Positions 24,752 through 32,911 of a stretch of DNA of 56,913 nt are shown here, piece after piece. Positions within the stretch are counted from its first letter, which is position 1, and every line of letters begins with the position of its first letter. The notes under the pieces are model-generated. The model saw nothing but the letters and a program-made list of their open reading frames with translations. It searched no databases and was not told the origin of the DNA. This DNA is from an uncultured Clostridia bacterium (GTDB lineage Bacteria; Bacillota; Clostridia; Lachnospirales; Lachnospiraceae), in NCBI GenBank assembly GCA_946611595.1, contig CAMODY010000001.1, forward strand, positions 1-56,913. The letters run 5' to 3'. Position numbers and translations under genes: made by a program.

Positions 24752-25479
24752 TTCTGCTTAACCTCAAAATCTTTTTCCGAATACTCTTTTCCTAGTACGG
24801 CCCAGACAGATTTCCACATGATATTGCACTCATAGCCGAAAGTAAATTTCTTAAGGCTCGCCAGATTATATTTCATTTTTTCCGGCAGGATCTTTTCTAC
24901 ATAGACCTTATCGACTTCATCTGATGAAAGTCCTTTTAATATTTTTTCTTCGTCTTTGTAATAAATACTGCACTCACTGGTAGCTCCCGGAGGAAGCAAT
25001 AAAGTCGCCATCATTTCAGGCGTATACTTCTCAACATATTTCGGAACTTCAGGACGTGTTCCTACAAAGGTCATCTTTCCTCTTAAGATATCCAGAACCT
25101 GACAGAACTCATCTGCTCTGATCTTTCTTACGAACTTACCGACTCTGGTAATTCTGGAGTCGTGATCCTGCGTCACACTTGATCCTTTTTTGTCAGCGTC
25201 TGCCACCATACTGCGGAATTTAAAAATACGAAAATGCTCTCCGTAACGGGTCACGCGAACCTGGCGATAAAAAACCGGCCCTTTGGAATCGATAACGATT
25301 GCCAGAGCAAGTCCTGCCATAAACCACCAGATCACAAGAATGATAACGGTGGCAACAAAAATATCCCAGACGCGCTTTAAGAAAAGCTGTCCTCTTCTTT
25401 TATATAAAATATCGTAGTATTCTTTTACTTCCGGAGTTCTCATATTCTCCGGAAGGTCTTCCCATTTTCGTAAAATCAT
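24748..25479 (-). CDS. Monotopic phosphoglycosyl transferase (PglC-like)
   Basis: The 243-residue protein has one hydrophobic helix (about 38-62) and the bacterial sugar transferase domain: GPVFYRQVRVTRYGEHF, IFKFRSMVADADKKG, IRADEFCQVLDILRGKMTFVGTRPE. This is the minimal form of the initiating enzyme, and it typically uses amino- or diamino-sugar phosphates. It overlaps the aminotransferase by 4 bp, which supports an amino sugar as the substrate. With the WbaP-type protein at 20048 it makes two initiating enzymes in one cluster. Confidence 0.92.
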   Translation of the reverse strand: MILRKWEDLPENMRTPEVKEYYDILYKRRGQLFLKRVWDIFVATVIILVIWWFMAGLALAIVIDSKGPVFYRQVRVTRYGEHFRIFKFRSMVADADKKGSSVTQDHDSRITRVGKFVRKIRADEFCQVLDILRGKMTFVGTRPEVPKYVEKYTPEMMATLLLPPGATSECSIYYKDEEKILKGLSSDEVDKVYVEKILPEKMKYNLASLKKFTFGYECNIMWKSVWAVLGKEYSEKDFEVKQK

Positions 25480-26720
25480 GAAATGTAATCCCGGGTAATC
25501 TTTATAAATTGTTCGATAATATAATCGGTCTCTTCTTCTGTCAGTCTTGTATGCAGAGGAAGTGTGATTTCGTTTGCGTAGTGTTCATACGCATTCGGAT
25601 AGTCTTTAATATCAAATCCCAGCTTCTGATAAGCACTTAAGAGCGGAAGCGGTTTATAGTGTACGTTACACGCAATTCCGGCCTCAGCCATCTTTGTGAT
25701 GATCTCATTTCTTCTTGCATCTCCGGAGCGTTCTTTCTGAAGATGCTCAAAGGGTATCCGCGTCAGATACAAATGGCCGGAAGATATATGCTCCTCCGTA
25801 TAATGAGGCAGCACTTCTATGCCAAGTGGTTTAAATGCGGCATCATACTTTTGGATCATAGCCTTACGTTTTTCTAATAACTGAGGATAACGCTCAAGCT
25901 GCGCAAGACCAATCGCAGCCATGATGTCTGTCATATTGCACTTATACCATAAGCCTTCTACATCATATTCCCATGCACCAGGTTTATTCTTTGTAAAGGC
26001 ATCCTTACTCTGTCCATGCAAGGAATAAAGTTGGATCTGATGATAGATTTCTTCGTCATCCACATCCTCAAAAGATTTCCAGCTAAGACAGCCGCCCTCT
26101 CCTGTCGTCAGATTCTTTACAGCATGAAAACTAAAAGCCGTAAAATCAGCTATGGTTCCAACATTCTTACCTTTATAGGAGGCGCCGAGCGCATGCGCAC
26201 CATCAGCAAGTACAGCTACTCTTCCCAAAGACTTCTGAAGTCTTCCCGCAAGGCCTTCCTCTTTACATGGAGTAAAGAGATCTTTTTTATCATTCACGAT
26301 CTGAAGGATCCTGTCATAGTTACAAGGAATTCCTGCAAGGTCAACAGGAATGATCGCTTTCGTCTTTTCCGTGATCGCATTCTTAAGCGCATCATAATCC
26401 ATTTCCAGACTGTCCTTTTGACAATCCACCAATTTGATCGTTGCGCCTACATGGTCAATCACAGAAGCGCTCGCGGTATATGTATAGGCACAGGTGATAA
26501 CCTCATCACCTGGTCCAATCCCGAGCAGTCTTAAAGCCATTTCCGCACAGGCAGTTTGGCTGTTTAAACAGACAGCTCTTTTTGTTCCAATAAACGCTGC
26601 AAGATTTTCTTCAAGCTGCTTCACTCTCGGCCCGGTAGTGATCCAGCCGGAGTGAAGCGCTTCTGATACATATTCAATTTCCTTTTCCGAAATATCCGGA
26701 GGAGAAAAAGGGATTTTCAT
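25476..26720 (-). CDS. DegT/DnrJ/EryC1/StrS aminotransferase for nucleotide sugars
   Basis: The 414-residue PLP enzyme starts IPFSPPDISEKEIEYV and has the pocket segments VCLNSQTACAEMALRLLG and DGAHALGASYKG, with the PLP lysine in FSFHAVKNLTTGEGG. It would make a 4-amino (or 3-amino) sugar on a UDP carrier. The ATG at 26720 lies 2 bp after the rubrerythrin stop; a TTG at 26726 would overlap that stop. Neither has a good ribosome site, so coupling is likely. The dehydratase and acetyltransferase usually paired with this enzyme are not in the window. Confidence 0.92.
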   Translation of the reverse strand: MKIPFSPPDISEKEIEYVSEALHSGWITTGPRVKQLEENLAAFIGTKRAVCLNSQTACAEMALRLLGIGPGDEVITCAYTYTASASVIDHVGATIKLVDCQKDSLEMDYDALKNAITEKTKAIIPVDLAGIPCNYDRILQIVNDKKDLFTPCKEEGLAGRLQKSLGRVAVLADGAHALGASYKGKNVGTIADFTAFSFHAVKNLTTGEGGCLSWKSFEDVDDEEIYHQIQLYSLHGQSKDAFTKNKPGAWEYDVEGLWYKCNMTDIMAAIGLAQLERYPQLLEKRKAMIQKYDAAFKPLGIEVLPHYTEEHISSGHLYLTRIPFEHLQKERSGDARRNEIITKMAEAGIACNVHYKPLPLLSAYQKLGFDIKDYPNAYEHYANEITLPLHTRLTEEETDYIIEQFIKITRDYIS

Positions 26721-26722
26721 GA

Positions 26723-27268
26723 TCAATAGTTCTCTGCACTGATCTCAAAATAGCTCTGCGGATGTGCACAAGTCGGACATACATCCGGTGCTTTTTCTCC
26801 TACTACGATATGACCGCAGTTTCTGCACTCCCAGATCTTAACTTCGCTCTTTGCAAATACCTCAGCCATCTCAATATTCTGAAGCAGTTTTCTATAGCGC
26901 TCTTCATGATGTTTTTCAATGGCAGCTACCAGACGGAATTTTTCTGCAAGCTCCGGAAATCCTTCTTTCTCTGCTGTCTCAGCAAAGCCGGCATACATAT
27001 CTGTCCACTCAAAGTTTTCTCCGTCTGCTGCATCATTCAGGTTTTCAACAGTTCCAGGAACAGCACCGCCGTGCAGTTCTTTAAACCACATCTTTGCATG
27101 TTCTTTTTCATTATTTGCTGTTGCTTCAAAGATTGCAGCAATCTGCTCAAATCCATCTTTCTTTGCTTTAGAAGCATAGTAGCTGTATTTATTTCTCGCC
27201 TGACTTTCACCTGAGAAAGCTGCTTCTAAATTCTTTTCTGTCTGAGTTCCTTTGTATTTGTTCTCCAT
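26723..27268 (-). CDS. rbr: Rubrerythrin
   Basis: The 181-residue protein is classical rubrerythrin: a ferritin-like di-iron domain (SGESQARNKYSYY, ANNEKEHAKMWFKELHG, AIEKHHEERYRKLL) followed by a C-terminal rubredoxin domain with CRNCGHIVVGEKAPDVCPTC. It reduces hydrogen peroxide in the cytoplasm of anaerobes. The ATG at 27268 is fixed by a strong AAGGAGGT ribosome site; longer in-frame starts have none. It lies 20 bp after the zinc-ribbon gene and only 2 bp before the aminotransferase that opens the exopolysaccharide cluster, without a terminator, which is unusual for a highly expressed stress protein. Confidence 0.95.
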   Translation of the reverse strand: MENKYKGTQTEKNLEAAFSGESQARNKYSYYASKAKKDGFEQIAAIFEATANNEKEHAKMWFKELHGGAVPGTVENLNDAADGENFEWTDMYAGFAETAEKEGFPELAEKFRLVAAIEKHHEERYRKLLQNIEMAEVFAKSEVKIWECRNCGHIVVGEKAPDVCPTCAHPQSYFEISAENY

Positions 27269-27288
27269 AATAAAAACCTCCTTAAGTT

Positions 27289-27510
27289 TTACTGAATTCT
27301 GTTTTGCAAATAATGCGGAAGAAATGTGCCGCACGCCGGGCATCTGACTTCTCCTACAAAATCCCTGAAGCCATGACTTCTGACTCGGTTATTCAGCCAG
27401 TGATTACGATGCACCTCGCTGTCCCGATACGTAAAGTCGGCCTTGCAATGAAAACAAACTGTTCTGTATACATTTCCGCCCGGGTTATTTGGTATGTTGA
27501 TAATTTCCAT
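27289..27510 (-). CDS. Small zinc-ribbon-like protein, unknown function
   Basis: The 73-residue protein has two CxxC pairs, CFHC near residue 19 and CPAC near residue 58, typical of a structural zinc or iron site, with a basic His/Arg-rich linker (SEVHRNHWLNNRVRSHGF). A GGAGGG ribosome site at the right distance supports it as a real gene. It lies between the GH25 lipoprotein and rubrerythrin in the same direction. I do not recognise the family. A role in metal or redox handling with rubrerythrin is only suggested by position. Confidence 0.65.
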   Translation of the reverse strand: MEIINIPNNPGGNVYRTVCFHCKADFTYRDSEVHRNHWLNNRVRSHGFRDFVGEVRCPACGTFLPHYLQNRIQ

Positions 27511-27541
27511 AATTGCCCTCCATCAAAAGTACAGCTATTTG

Positions 27542-28408
27542 CTATTTTCGGGTCAGGATCACATCAAGATCTACAACCCCTCCGATGCCATTTACATGTC
27601 CTTCTGAAGAATACTGCCATGCTTCGATCTCGTATGGATAATTCAATTCCTTCTCATACTTGGCAAGCCAGATACCGTATCCTTCCAGATCATAGAGGTT
27701 CATCTTGTTGCAAAGCCACATCTGATTTCCGTAGATGCCAGGTGTATAGCCGGCCTTTTTAACATACTCACAAAATGCAATTGCATTTGCAGCATGCTCT
27801 TCGCCTGTCAGCACATCAGTTCTTGCGGTATCGTAATTGATTTCTTCTGTATCATAGTAGATTGGAAGATCCAGTTCATATGGCTTTACCATATCAATTG
27901 CAAACTGAGCCTCTTCCTCCGCTTCTTCAACATTTACTGCTTGAGAGAAGACATAAACGCCAATTTTGATGCCGGCTTTCGATGCCTCCTTCAAATTATA
28001 ATAGGCATACTCATCATTCATGATGATTCCGGATCCATAGGTTCTGTATCCGACTCTGATGATCGCATACTCTACCCCGGCAGCCTTTACTGTCGGCCAG
28101 TCAATAATACCCTGGTTTGAAGATACATCAATTGCGATCCCGGATTCATACCCTTTTCCCGTGTAAGTTATAAACCCGTTTTCAGTCTTAAACAGAGTAT
28201 CATCCAGATCATTCATCTTCGCATCCGGATACCATTCCAACTGGATAAAGTTTCCGTTACCGTCATATGCACCGGCATCTAAAGGGTTTTCAATATTATC
28301 CGTTTTTGTGCTGCGTTTTACTTTTTCCGCACCACATGCGAAAAGAGAAAATACAGCCGCAAGAACAAGTAATGATGCCAATAAAATTCCAAACAGTTTA
28401 CGCTTCAA
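27542..28408 (-). CDS. GH25 lysozyme-like lipoprotein
   Basis: The 288-residue protein has a lipoprotein signal (lipobox LFAC near residue 25) and a GH25 muramidase domain with GIAIDVSSNQGIIDWPTVK, YAIIRVGYRTYG, PIYYDTEE (catalytic acidic residues) and EAWQYSSEG. It should cut peptidoglycan at the outer face of the membrane. The start codon is TTG at 28408, justified by an AAAAGGAG ribosome site 6 nt upstream that is embedded in the last codons of pgm. It is therefore translationally linked to pgm. Confidence 0.9.
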   Translation of the reverse strand: MKRKLFGILLASLLVLAAVFSLFACGAEKVKRSTKTDNIENPLDAGAYDGNGNFIQLEWYPDAKMNDLDDTLFKTENGFITYTGKGYESGIAIDVSSNQGIIDWPTVKAAGVEYAIIRVGYRTYGSGIIMNDEYAYYNLKEASKAGIKIGVYVFSQAVNVEEAEEEAQFAIDMVKPYELDLPIYYDTEEINYDTARTDVLTGEEHAANAIAFCEYVKKAGYTPGIYGNQMWLCNKMNLYDLEGYGIWLAKYEKELNYPYEIEAWQYSSEGHVNGIGGVVDLDVILTRK

Positions 28409-28411
28409 GCT

Positions 28412-30097
28412 TTACTCCTTTTGCATAATGCCCTGTTCAAGAGTTGCTACCATTTCTTTTGCTTTTTCTTCATTTTCAGCTTTTACTCCAACATAGTATT
28501 TGATCTTTGGCTCCGTACCGGAAGGACGAACGCAGACCCAGGCATCCGGGAGATCAAAGTATAAAACATTGGACTTCGGAAGTCCGGTCGTCTCCGGCTT
28601 CTGATAATCAAGTGCACTTAAGATCTCAAAACCACCAAGTTCCTTCGGCGGGTCGTTTCGCATATCTTCCATCGTTTTAGCGATGGCAGCCATACCATCA
28701 ATTCCTTTTTTCGTAATAGAGATCGTTTTCTCTAAATGGAATCCATATTTTTGATGCATTGCTTCTACTGCATCCCAGAGGGTCTTGCCCTCAGATTTAT
28801 AAAACGTGCACATCTCGCAAAGCTTAAGAGCAGCAACGCAGGCATCCTTATCTCTTGCATAAGTACCAACTAAATAACCATAGCTTTCTTCATATCCAAA
28901 GAGGTATGTTCCTTTTCCGCTCTCTTCACTCTTTAAGATCTCAGCGCCGATATTCTTAAATCCTGTAAGAACTTTCTTTACTTCAACTCCATAGCTTTCA
29001 GCGATGGTATCGAACAAGCGGCTTGAAACAATAGAGCGAACTACGAAGCCATCATCAGGGAGCGTTCCGTTTGCTTTTCTTCTGCTTAATTCATATTCAC
29101 AGATCAGGCAGCCGATCACATTTCCGTTCAGTTCATGATAGATGCCATCTTTATCCCGTACATGCATTCCGATACGGTCTGCATCCGGATCTGTTGCGAT
29201 AATGATATCCGCATTTTTCTCCTGTCCCAGTTTGTCAGCCAATGCAAATGCTGCAGGCATTTCAGGATTCGGGAACTCTACCGTCGGGAAGTTACCATCC
29301 GGCTTTTCCTGCTCCGGAACAACCGTAAAATCTGTAAAGCCGAATCTTTCAAGAAGTTTCGGAACGATCATGATACCTGCTCCATGAAGCGGGGTATAAA
29401 CGACCGTAACATCTTTTGCCATTTCTTTGATAACGGCCGGTTCTTTCACCTGCTTAGAGACTTCTGCCATATAGGCCTCATCCACATCTTCTCCAATACT
29501 GATGTAAAGGCCTTTTTGAATTGCCTCTTCTTTATCCATCATCTTCGGGGAGGAGAAGTTTGTAACTTTATTAACGCATTCCATGATGCCTGTATCATGC
29601 GGCGGTGTTACCTGTGCGCCATCTGCCCAATATGCTTTGTATCCATTATACTCTGCAGGGTTATGGCTTGCGGTGATATTAACTCCGGCAATACAATTCA
29701 AGTGGCGAACTGCAAATGAAAGTTCCGGTGTCGGACGGAGTGATTCAAAAACGTATGCTTTGATCCCGTTTGCATTCAAAACAGATGCTGTAATTTCTAC
29801 AAACTCCGGAGACATCCTGCGGGAATCACATGCGATCGCAACTGCCGGATCGCTGCATCCTGACTGATTGATATAATCAGACAGACCCTGTGTTGCTTTA
29901 GCAACCGTGTATTTATTCATACGGTTAGTTCCGGCACCAATTACACCACGAAGACCAGCAGTTCCAAACTCCAGTTCCTGGAAGAAACGGTCTTTAATCT
30001 CCGCATCATTATCAGCGATCGCTCTGAGTTCTTCCTTTGTCTCCTCATCAATTGCCGGATCATTCAGCCAACTTTCATATACTTCCTTATACTCCAT
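28412..30097 (-). CDS. Phosphoglucomutase/phosphomannomutase
   Basis: The 561-residue alpha-D-phosphohexomutase has the phosphoserine loop TASHNPAEYNGYKAYW, the magnesium loop DPDADRIGM, the sugar loop GYEESYGYLVGTYARDKD and the phosphate-binding RPSGTEPKIKYY. It interconverts glucose-6-phosphate and glucose-1-phosphate (and perhaps mannose phosphates), supplying nucleotide sugars to the exopolysaccharide genes downstream. It has an AGGGGG ribosome site and begins 2 bp after the cca stop. Confidence 0.95.
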   Translation of the reverse strand: MEYKEVYESWLNDPAIDEETKEELRAIADNDAEIKDRFFQELEFGTAGLRGVIGAGTNRMNKYTVAKATQGLSDYINQSGCSDPAVAIACDSRRMSPEFVEITASVLNANGIKAYVFESLRPTPELSFAVRHLNCIAGVNITASHNPAEYNGYKAYWADGAQVTPPHDTGIMECVNKVTNFSSPKMMDKEEAIQKGLYISIGEDVDEAYMAEVSKQVKEPAVIKEMAKDVTVVYTPLHGAGIMIVPKLLERFGFTDFTVVPEQEKPDGNFPTVEFPNPEMPAAFALADKLGQEKNADIIIATDPDADRIGMHVRDKDGIYHELNGNVIGCLICEYELSRRKANGTLPDDGFVVRSIVSSRLFDTIAESYGVEVKKVLTGFKNIGAEILKSEESGKGTYLFGYEESYGYLVGTYARDKDACVAALKLCEMCTFYKSEGKTLWDAVEAMHQKYGFHLEKTISITKKGIDGMAAIAKTMEDMRNDPPKELGGFEILSALDYQKPETTGLPKSNVLYFDLPDAWVCVRPSGTEPKIKYYVGVKAENEEKAKEMVATLEQGIMQKE

Positions 30098-30099
30098 AG

Positions 30100-31338
30100 T
30101 TACCCCCTTTGCTTAGCAATAAGCCCAAGTAATACTTCTCTATGATTTAGATCAGGATTATCTATCACCTGATTTAAAAGCATATTTAATGTTTCGCCCA
30201 CCAGTTCTCCTTTTGGAATTCCGGCTTCGATCAGATCAGTTCCACTGACTGCGAGATGCGAAATTTCATATGGTTCTTCCGCATCCATGATCTGCTTCAA
30301 AATCGTCCTGATCTCATCTGCCGGGATATTAAGGATCAATTCCCGATAGCGAAGAACAAGGGCAAACAGTTCTTCTCCCTGCTTATGAAGCGCCTTTTTT
30401 ACTGCGCTCTTTTCAGCTTCTACATTTTTATCTTTAAACTGTATGATTCCTGATACCAACTTAATCGTACGGTTATCATATTTCATCAGCTTGAGTGCAC
30501 GCTTCGTCTCCTCTGCTGTCAGATTATGGAAAAATGCGGCTAAACGCAATACTTTTTTCTCTTCATCTGTGCCGGAGATTTTGTGATAACAATCTGCGAT
30601 CTCATCATCAAAGCATTTTTTTACCAGCGCTTCATCAGGTACGATAAACCTTCCCATTCCAAGCGAAGCATACTGGCCGGCTTTTTCCGGATGATCGCTG
30701 AGCAGTGTTTTTTCAAACTCAACCCTAATACGCTCCATGCTGACATTCGAAAGATTTTGTACATGCCGGCCAATCGCAGCCAATGTCACAGTTTCGATTT
30801 TAAACGAAAGCTGAGCGGAAAAACGGACTGCTCTCATGATCCTTAGCGCATCTTCTGAAAATCTGGCGTTCGGATCTCCTACACAGCGAATCAGCCTGTT
30901 ATCTAAATCTTCCAATCCGTCAAACATATCCACAACACCTTTTTCCGGAGAATATGCAAAGGCGTTGATTGTAAAATCCCTGCGCTTTAAATCTTCTGCA
31001 AGCGACCTGGTAAAAGTAACATTCTCCGGATGGCGTCCATCTTTATAATCTCCGTCGATCCTGTAAGTTGTCACTTCATAACCGATGCCATATTTGATCA
31101 CCATTACCGTACCATGCTGAATGCCTGTATCCACGGTATTAGAAAACAGGCTCTTCACTTGTTCAGGAAGAGCCGATGTCGTTATATCCCAGTCTTTCGG
31201 TTCCAGCCCTAAAATGGCATCCCGTACACAGCCGCCTACGATATATGCCTCGTACCCGGCATCGTGAAGCGTCTTCAGGATTTCCCTGACAGCGCCCGGA
31301 ACCATAATTGTAAGTTTATCAATATCAAACATATGCAT
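30100..31338 (-). CDS. cca: CCA tRNA nucleotidyltransferase
   Basis: The 412-residue class II nucleotidyltransferase has YIVGGCVRDAILGLEPKDWDITT with the metal-binding Asp pair, RRDFTINAFAYSP, and FSEDALRIMRAVRFSAQL. It adds or repairs the 3' CCA of tRNAs. No Shine-Dalgarno sequence is seen in front of the ATG at 31338 or the in-frame ATG at 31332, and a stable hairpin ends 9 nt upstream. The segment between it and proS is highly folded, as described separately. It lies between proS and pgm in one direction. Confidence 0.94.
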   Translation of the reverse strand: MHMFDIDKLTIMVPGAVREILKTLHDAGYEAYIVGGCVRDAILGLEPKDWDITTSALPEQVKSLFSNTVDTGIQHGTVMVIKYGIGYEVTTYRIDGDYKDGRHPENVTFTRSLAEDLKRRDFTINAFAYSPEKGVVDMFDGLEDLDNRLIRCVGDPNARFSEDALRIMRAVRFSAQLSFKIETVTLAAIGRHVQNLSNVSMERIRVEFEKTLLSDHPEKAGQYASLGMGRFIVPDEALVKKCFDDEIADCYHKISGTDEEKKVLRLAAFFHNLTAEETKRALKLMKYDNRTIKLVSGIIQFKDKNVEAEKSAVKKALHKQGEELFALVLRYRELILNIPADEIRTILKQIMDAEEPYEISHLAVSGTDLIEAGIPKGELVGETLNMLLNQVIDNPDLNHREVLLGLIAKQRG

Positions 31339-31347
31339 ATATTTAAT

Positions 31348-31455
31348 GGCTCAGTGTTTCACCACTGAGCCGAGCGGAATTTGCTACGCGAAGCGTTTCC
31401 ACTGCAAATTCCTGCTCAGTATCTCATGCTAAATTTACTTTGCAAATTTAGTATG
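31348..31455. other. Nested-hairpin segment between proS and cca
   Basis: Three strong dyads fill this 108-bp stretch. The first is GGCTCAGTG (31348-31356) with CACTGAGCC (31363-31371). The second is GGAATTTGC (31376-31384) with GCAAATTCC (31404-31412), enclosing a small ACGC-GAA-GCGT hairpin. The third is CTAAATTT (31429-31436) with AAATTTAG (31444-31451), extendable to 12 pairs. GCTCAG occurs at both 31349-31354 and 31414-31419, so CTGAGC (31365-31370) can pair with either copy, allowing two exclusive folds. No T-run follows, so it is not a standard terminator. It may be an RNA regulatory element, processing site or palindromic repeat. Confidence 0.6.
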
Positions 31456-32887
31456 CTTTACCCCAGTAAACCATAGTTTTAGCAGGCTTTCCGCAGCATA
31501 CGCAAACGTCCGATAAAGTCTCCTGCTCAAACGGCATGCAGCGGGAAGTAGCTGTGGTATCTTCTTTGATCTTAAGCTCGCAAGCCTGATCGCCGCACCA
31601 CATTGCTTTTACAAAGCCCGGTTTATTTTCAATGATATCTTTAAACTCATCATAAGTTTTGGCTACGAAGGTATGAGAATCGCGGTGTTCTCTTGCGCGC
31701 TCAAGCATATCATGCTGCATGATCTCTAAGATCTGTCCGATGCGGTCCGGAATATTTTCAATAGAAACGAAATACTTTTCACGTGTATCTCTTCTTACAA
31801 TGACAGCCTGTCCGGCTTCAATATCCTTCGGTCCGATCTCAACACGAAGAGGGATTCCTCTGATCTCCTGCTCACTGAATTTCCATCCAGGGCTCTTGTC
31901 AGTCTCATCAATTCCGACTCTGATGCCTGCTGCCTTGATCGCCCTATAAATCTCATCCGCTTTTTCAAGAACGCCTTCTTTATGCTGCGCTACAGGGATC
32001 ACCATAACCTGAGTCGGTGCAATACGCGGAGGAAGTACCAGTCCGGAATCATCACCATGAACCATGATCAGCGCACCAATCGTACGGGTGGACAGTCCCC
32101 AGGAAGTCTGATGTACAAACTGCAGCTGGTTGTTCTTATCGGTATATGTCATATCAAAAGCTCTTGCAAAGCCGTCACCGAAGTTGTGGCTGGTGCCGCT
32201 CTGCAGTGCTTTTCCATCATGCATTAATGCTTCGATCGTATATGTAGCTTCTGCGCCTGCGAATTTTTCTTTATCTGTTTTCTGGCCCTTGATCATCGGG
32301 ATTGCCAGATAATGCTCACAAAAATCTGCATAAACATTCAGCATCTGGATCGTACGTTCCTGCGCTTCCTCAGCAGTTGCATGAACCGTATGGCCTTCCT
32401 GCCATAAGAATTCGGAAGAGCGAAGGAACGGACGTGTCGTCTTTTCCCATCTGACAACAGAGCACCACTGATTGTACAGTTTCGGAAGGTCTCTGTAAGA
32501 CTGTACGATATTCGAATACAGTTCGCAGAATAAGGTCTCAGAGGTCGGTCTTACAACAAGTCTTTCTTCCAGTGTATCTGCACCACCCTGAGTAACCCAT
32601 GCGCATTCCGGTGCGAAACCTTCTACATGATCTTTTTCTTTATTTAACAGACTTTCAGGGATAAAGAGCGGCATGTAAACATTCTCAACGCCGGTCTTTT
32701 TAAACATCGCATCCAGGTTTTTCTGAATGTTTTCCCAGATCGCATATCCGTTAGGCAGGATCATCATGCATCCTTTTACCGTGGAGTAGCGCATCAGTTC
32801 TGCCTGTTTTACTACGTCTGTATACCATTGAGCAAAATCCTCGCTCATTGGGGTAATATCTTCTACAAGCTTTTTATCTTTTGCCAT
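31448..32887 (-). CDS. proS: Prolyl-tRNA synthetase (short, archaeal/eukaryotic-like form)
   Basis: The 479-residue class II synthetase has motif 2 (VVRWEKTTRPFLRSSEFLWQEGHT), VVRPTSETLFCELYSN and motif 3 (GLSTRTIGALIMVHGDDSGLVLPPRIAP). It lacks the INS editing domain of bacterial-type ProS and ends with the C-terminal domain of the archaeal form (CGDQACELKI, CVCCGKPAKTMVYWGKAY). It charges tRNA-Pro. It starts 24 bp after metK with an AGAAGGG ribosome site, too close for a T-box leader. Its stop codon lies inside the third hairpin of the downstream segment. Confidence 0.95.
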   Translation of the reverse strand: MAKDKKLVEDITPMSEDFAQWYTDVVKQAELMRYSTVKGCMMILPNGYAIWENIQKNLDAMFKKTGVENVYMPLFIPESLLNKEKDHVEGFAPECAWVTQGGADTLEERLVVRPTSETLFCELYSNIVQSYRDLPKLYNQWCSVVRWEKTTRPFLRSSEFLWQEGHTVHATAEEAQERTIQMLNVYADFCEHYLAIPMIKGQKTDKEKFAGAEATYTIEALMHDGKALQSGTSHNFGDGFARAFDMTYTDKNNQLQFVHQTSWGLSTRTIGALIMVHGDDSGLVLPPRIAPTQVMVIPVAQHKEGVLEKADEIYRAIKAAGIRVGIDETDKSPGWKFSEQEIRGIPLRVEIGPKDIEAGQAVIVRRDTREKYFVSIENIPDRIGQILEIMQHDMLERAREHRDSHTFVAKTYDEFKDIIENKPGFVKAMWCGDQACELKIKEDTTATSRCMPFEQETLSDVCVCCGKPAKTMVYWGKAY

Positions 32888-32911
32888 TTATTTATCCCTT
32901 CTTTTCTGTTC

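Noticed and set aside
29135..29719. 194-codon open frame on the plus strand
   Set aside because: It is antisense to the phosphoglucomutase gene and has no ribosome site or motif.
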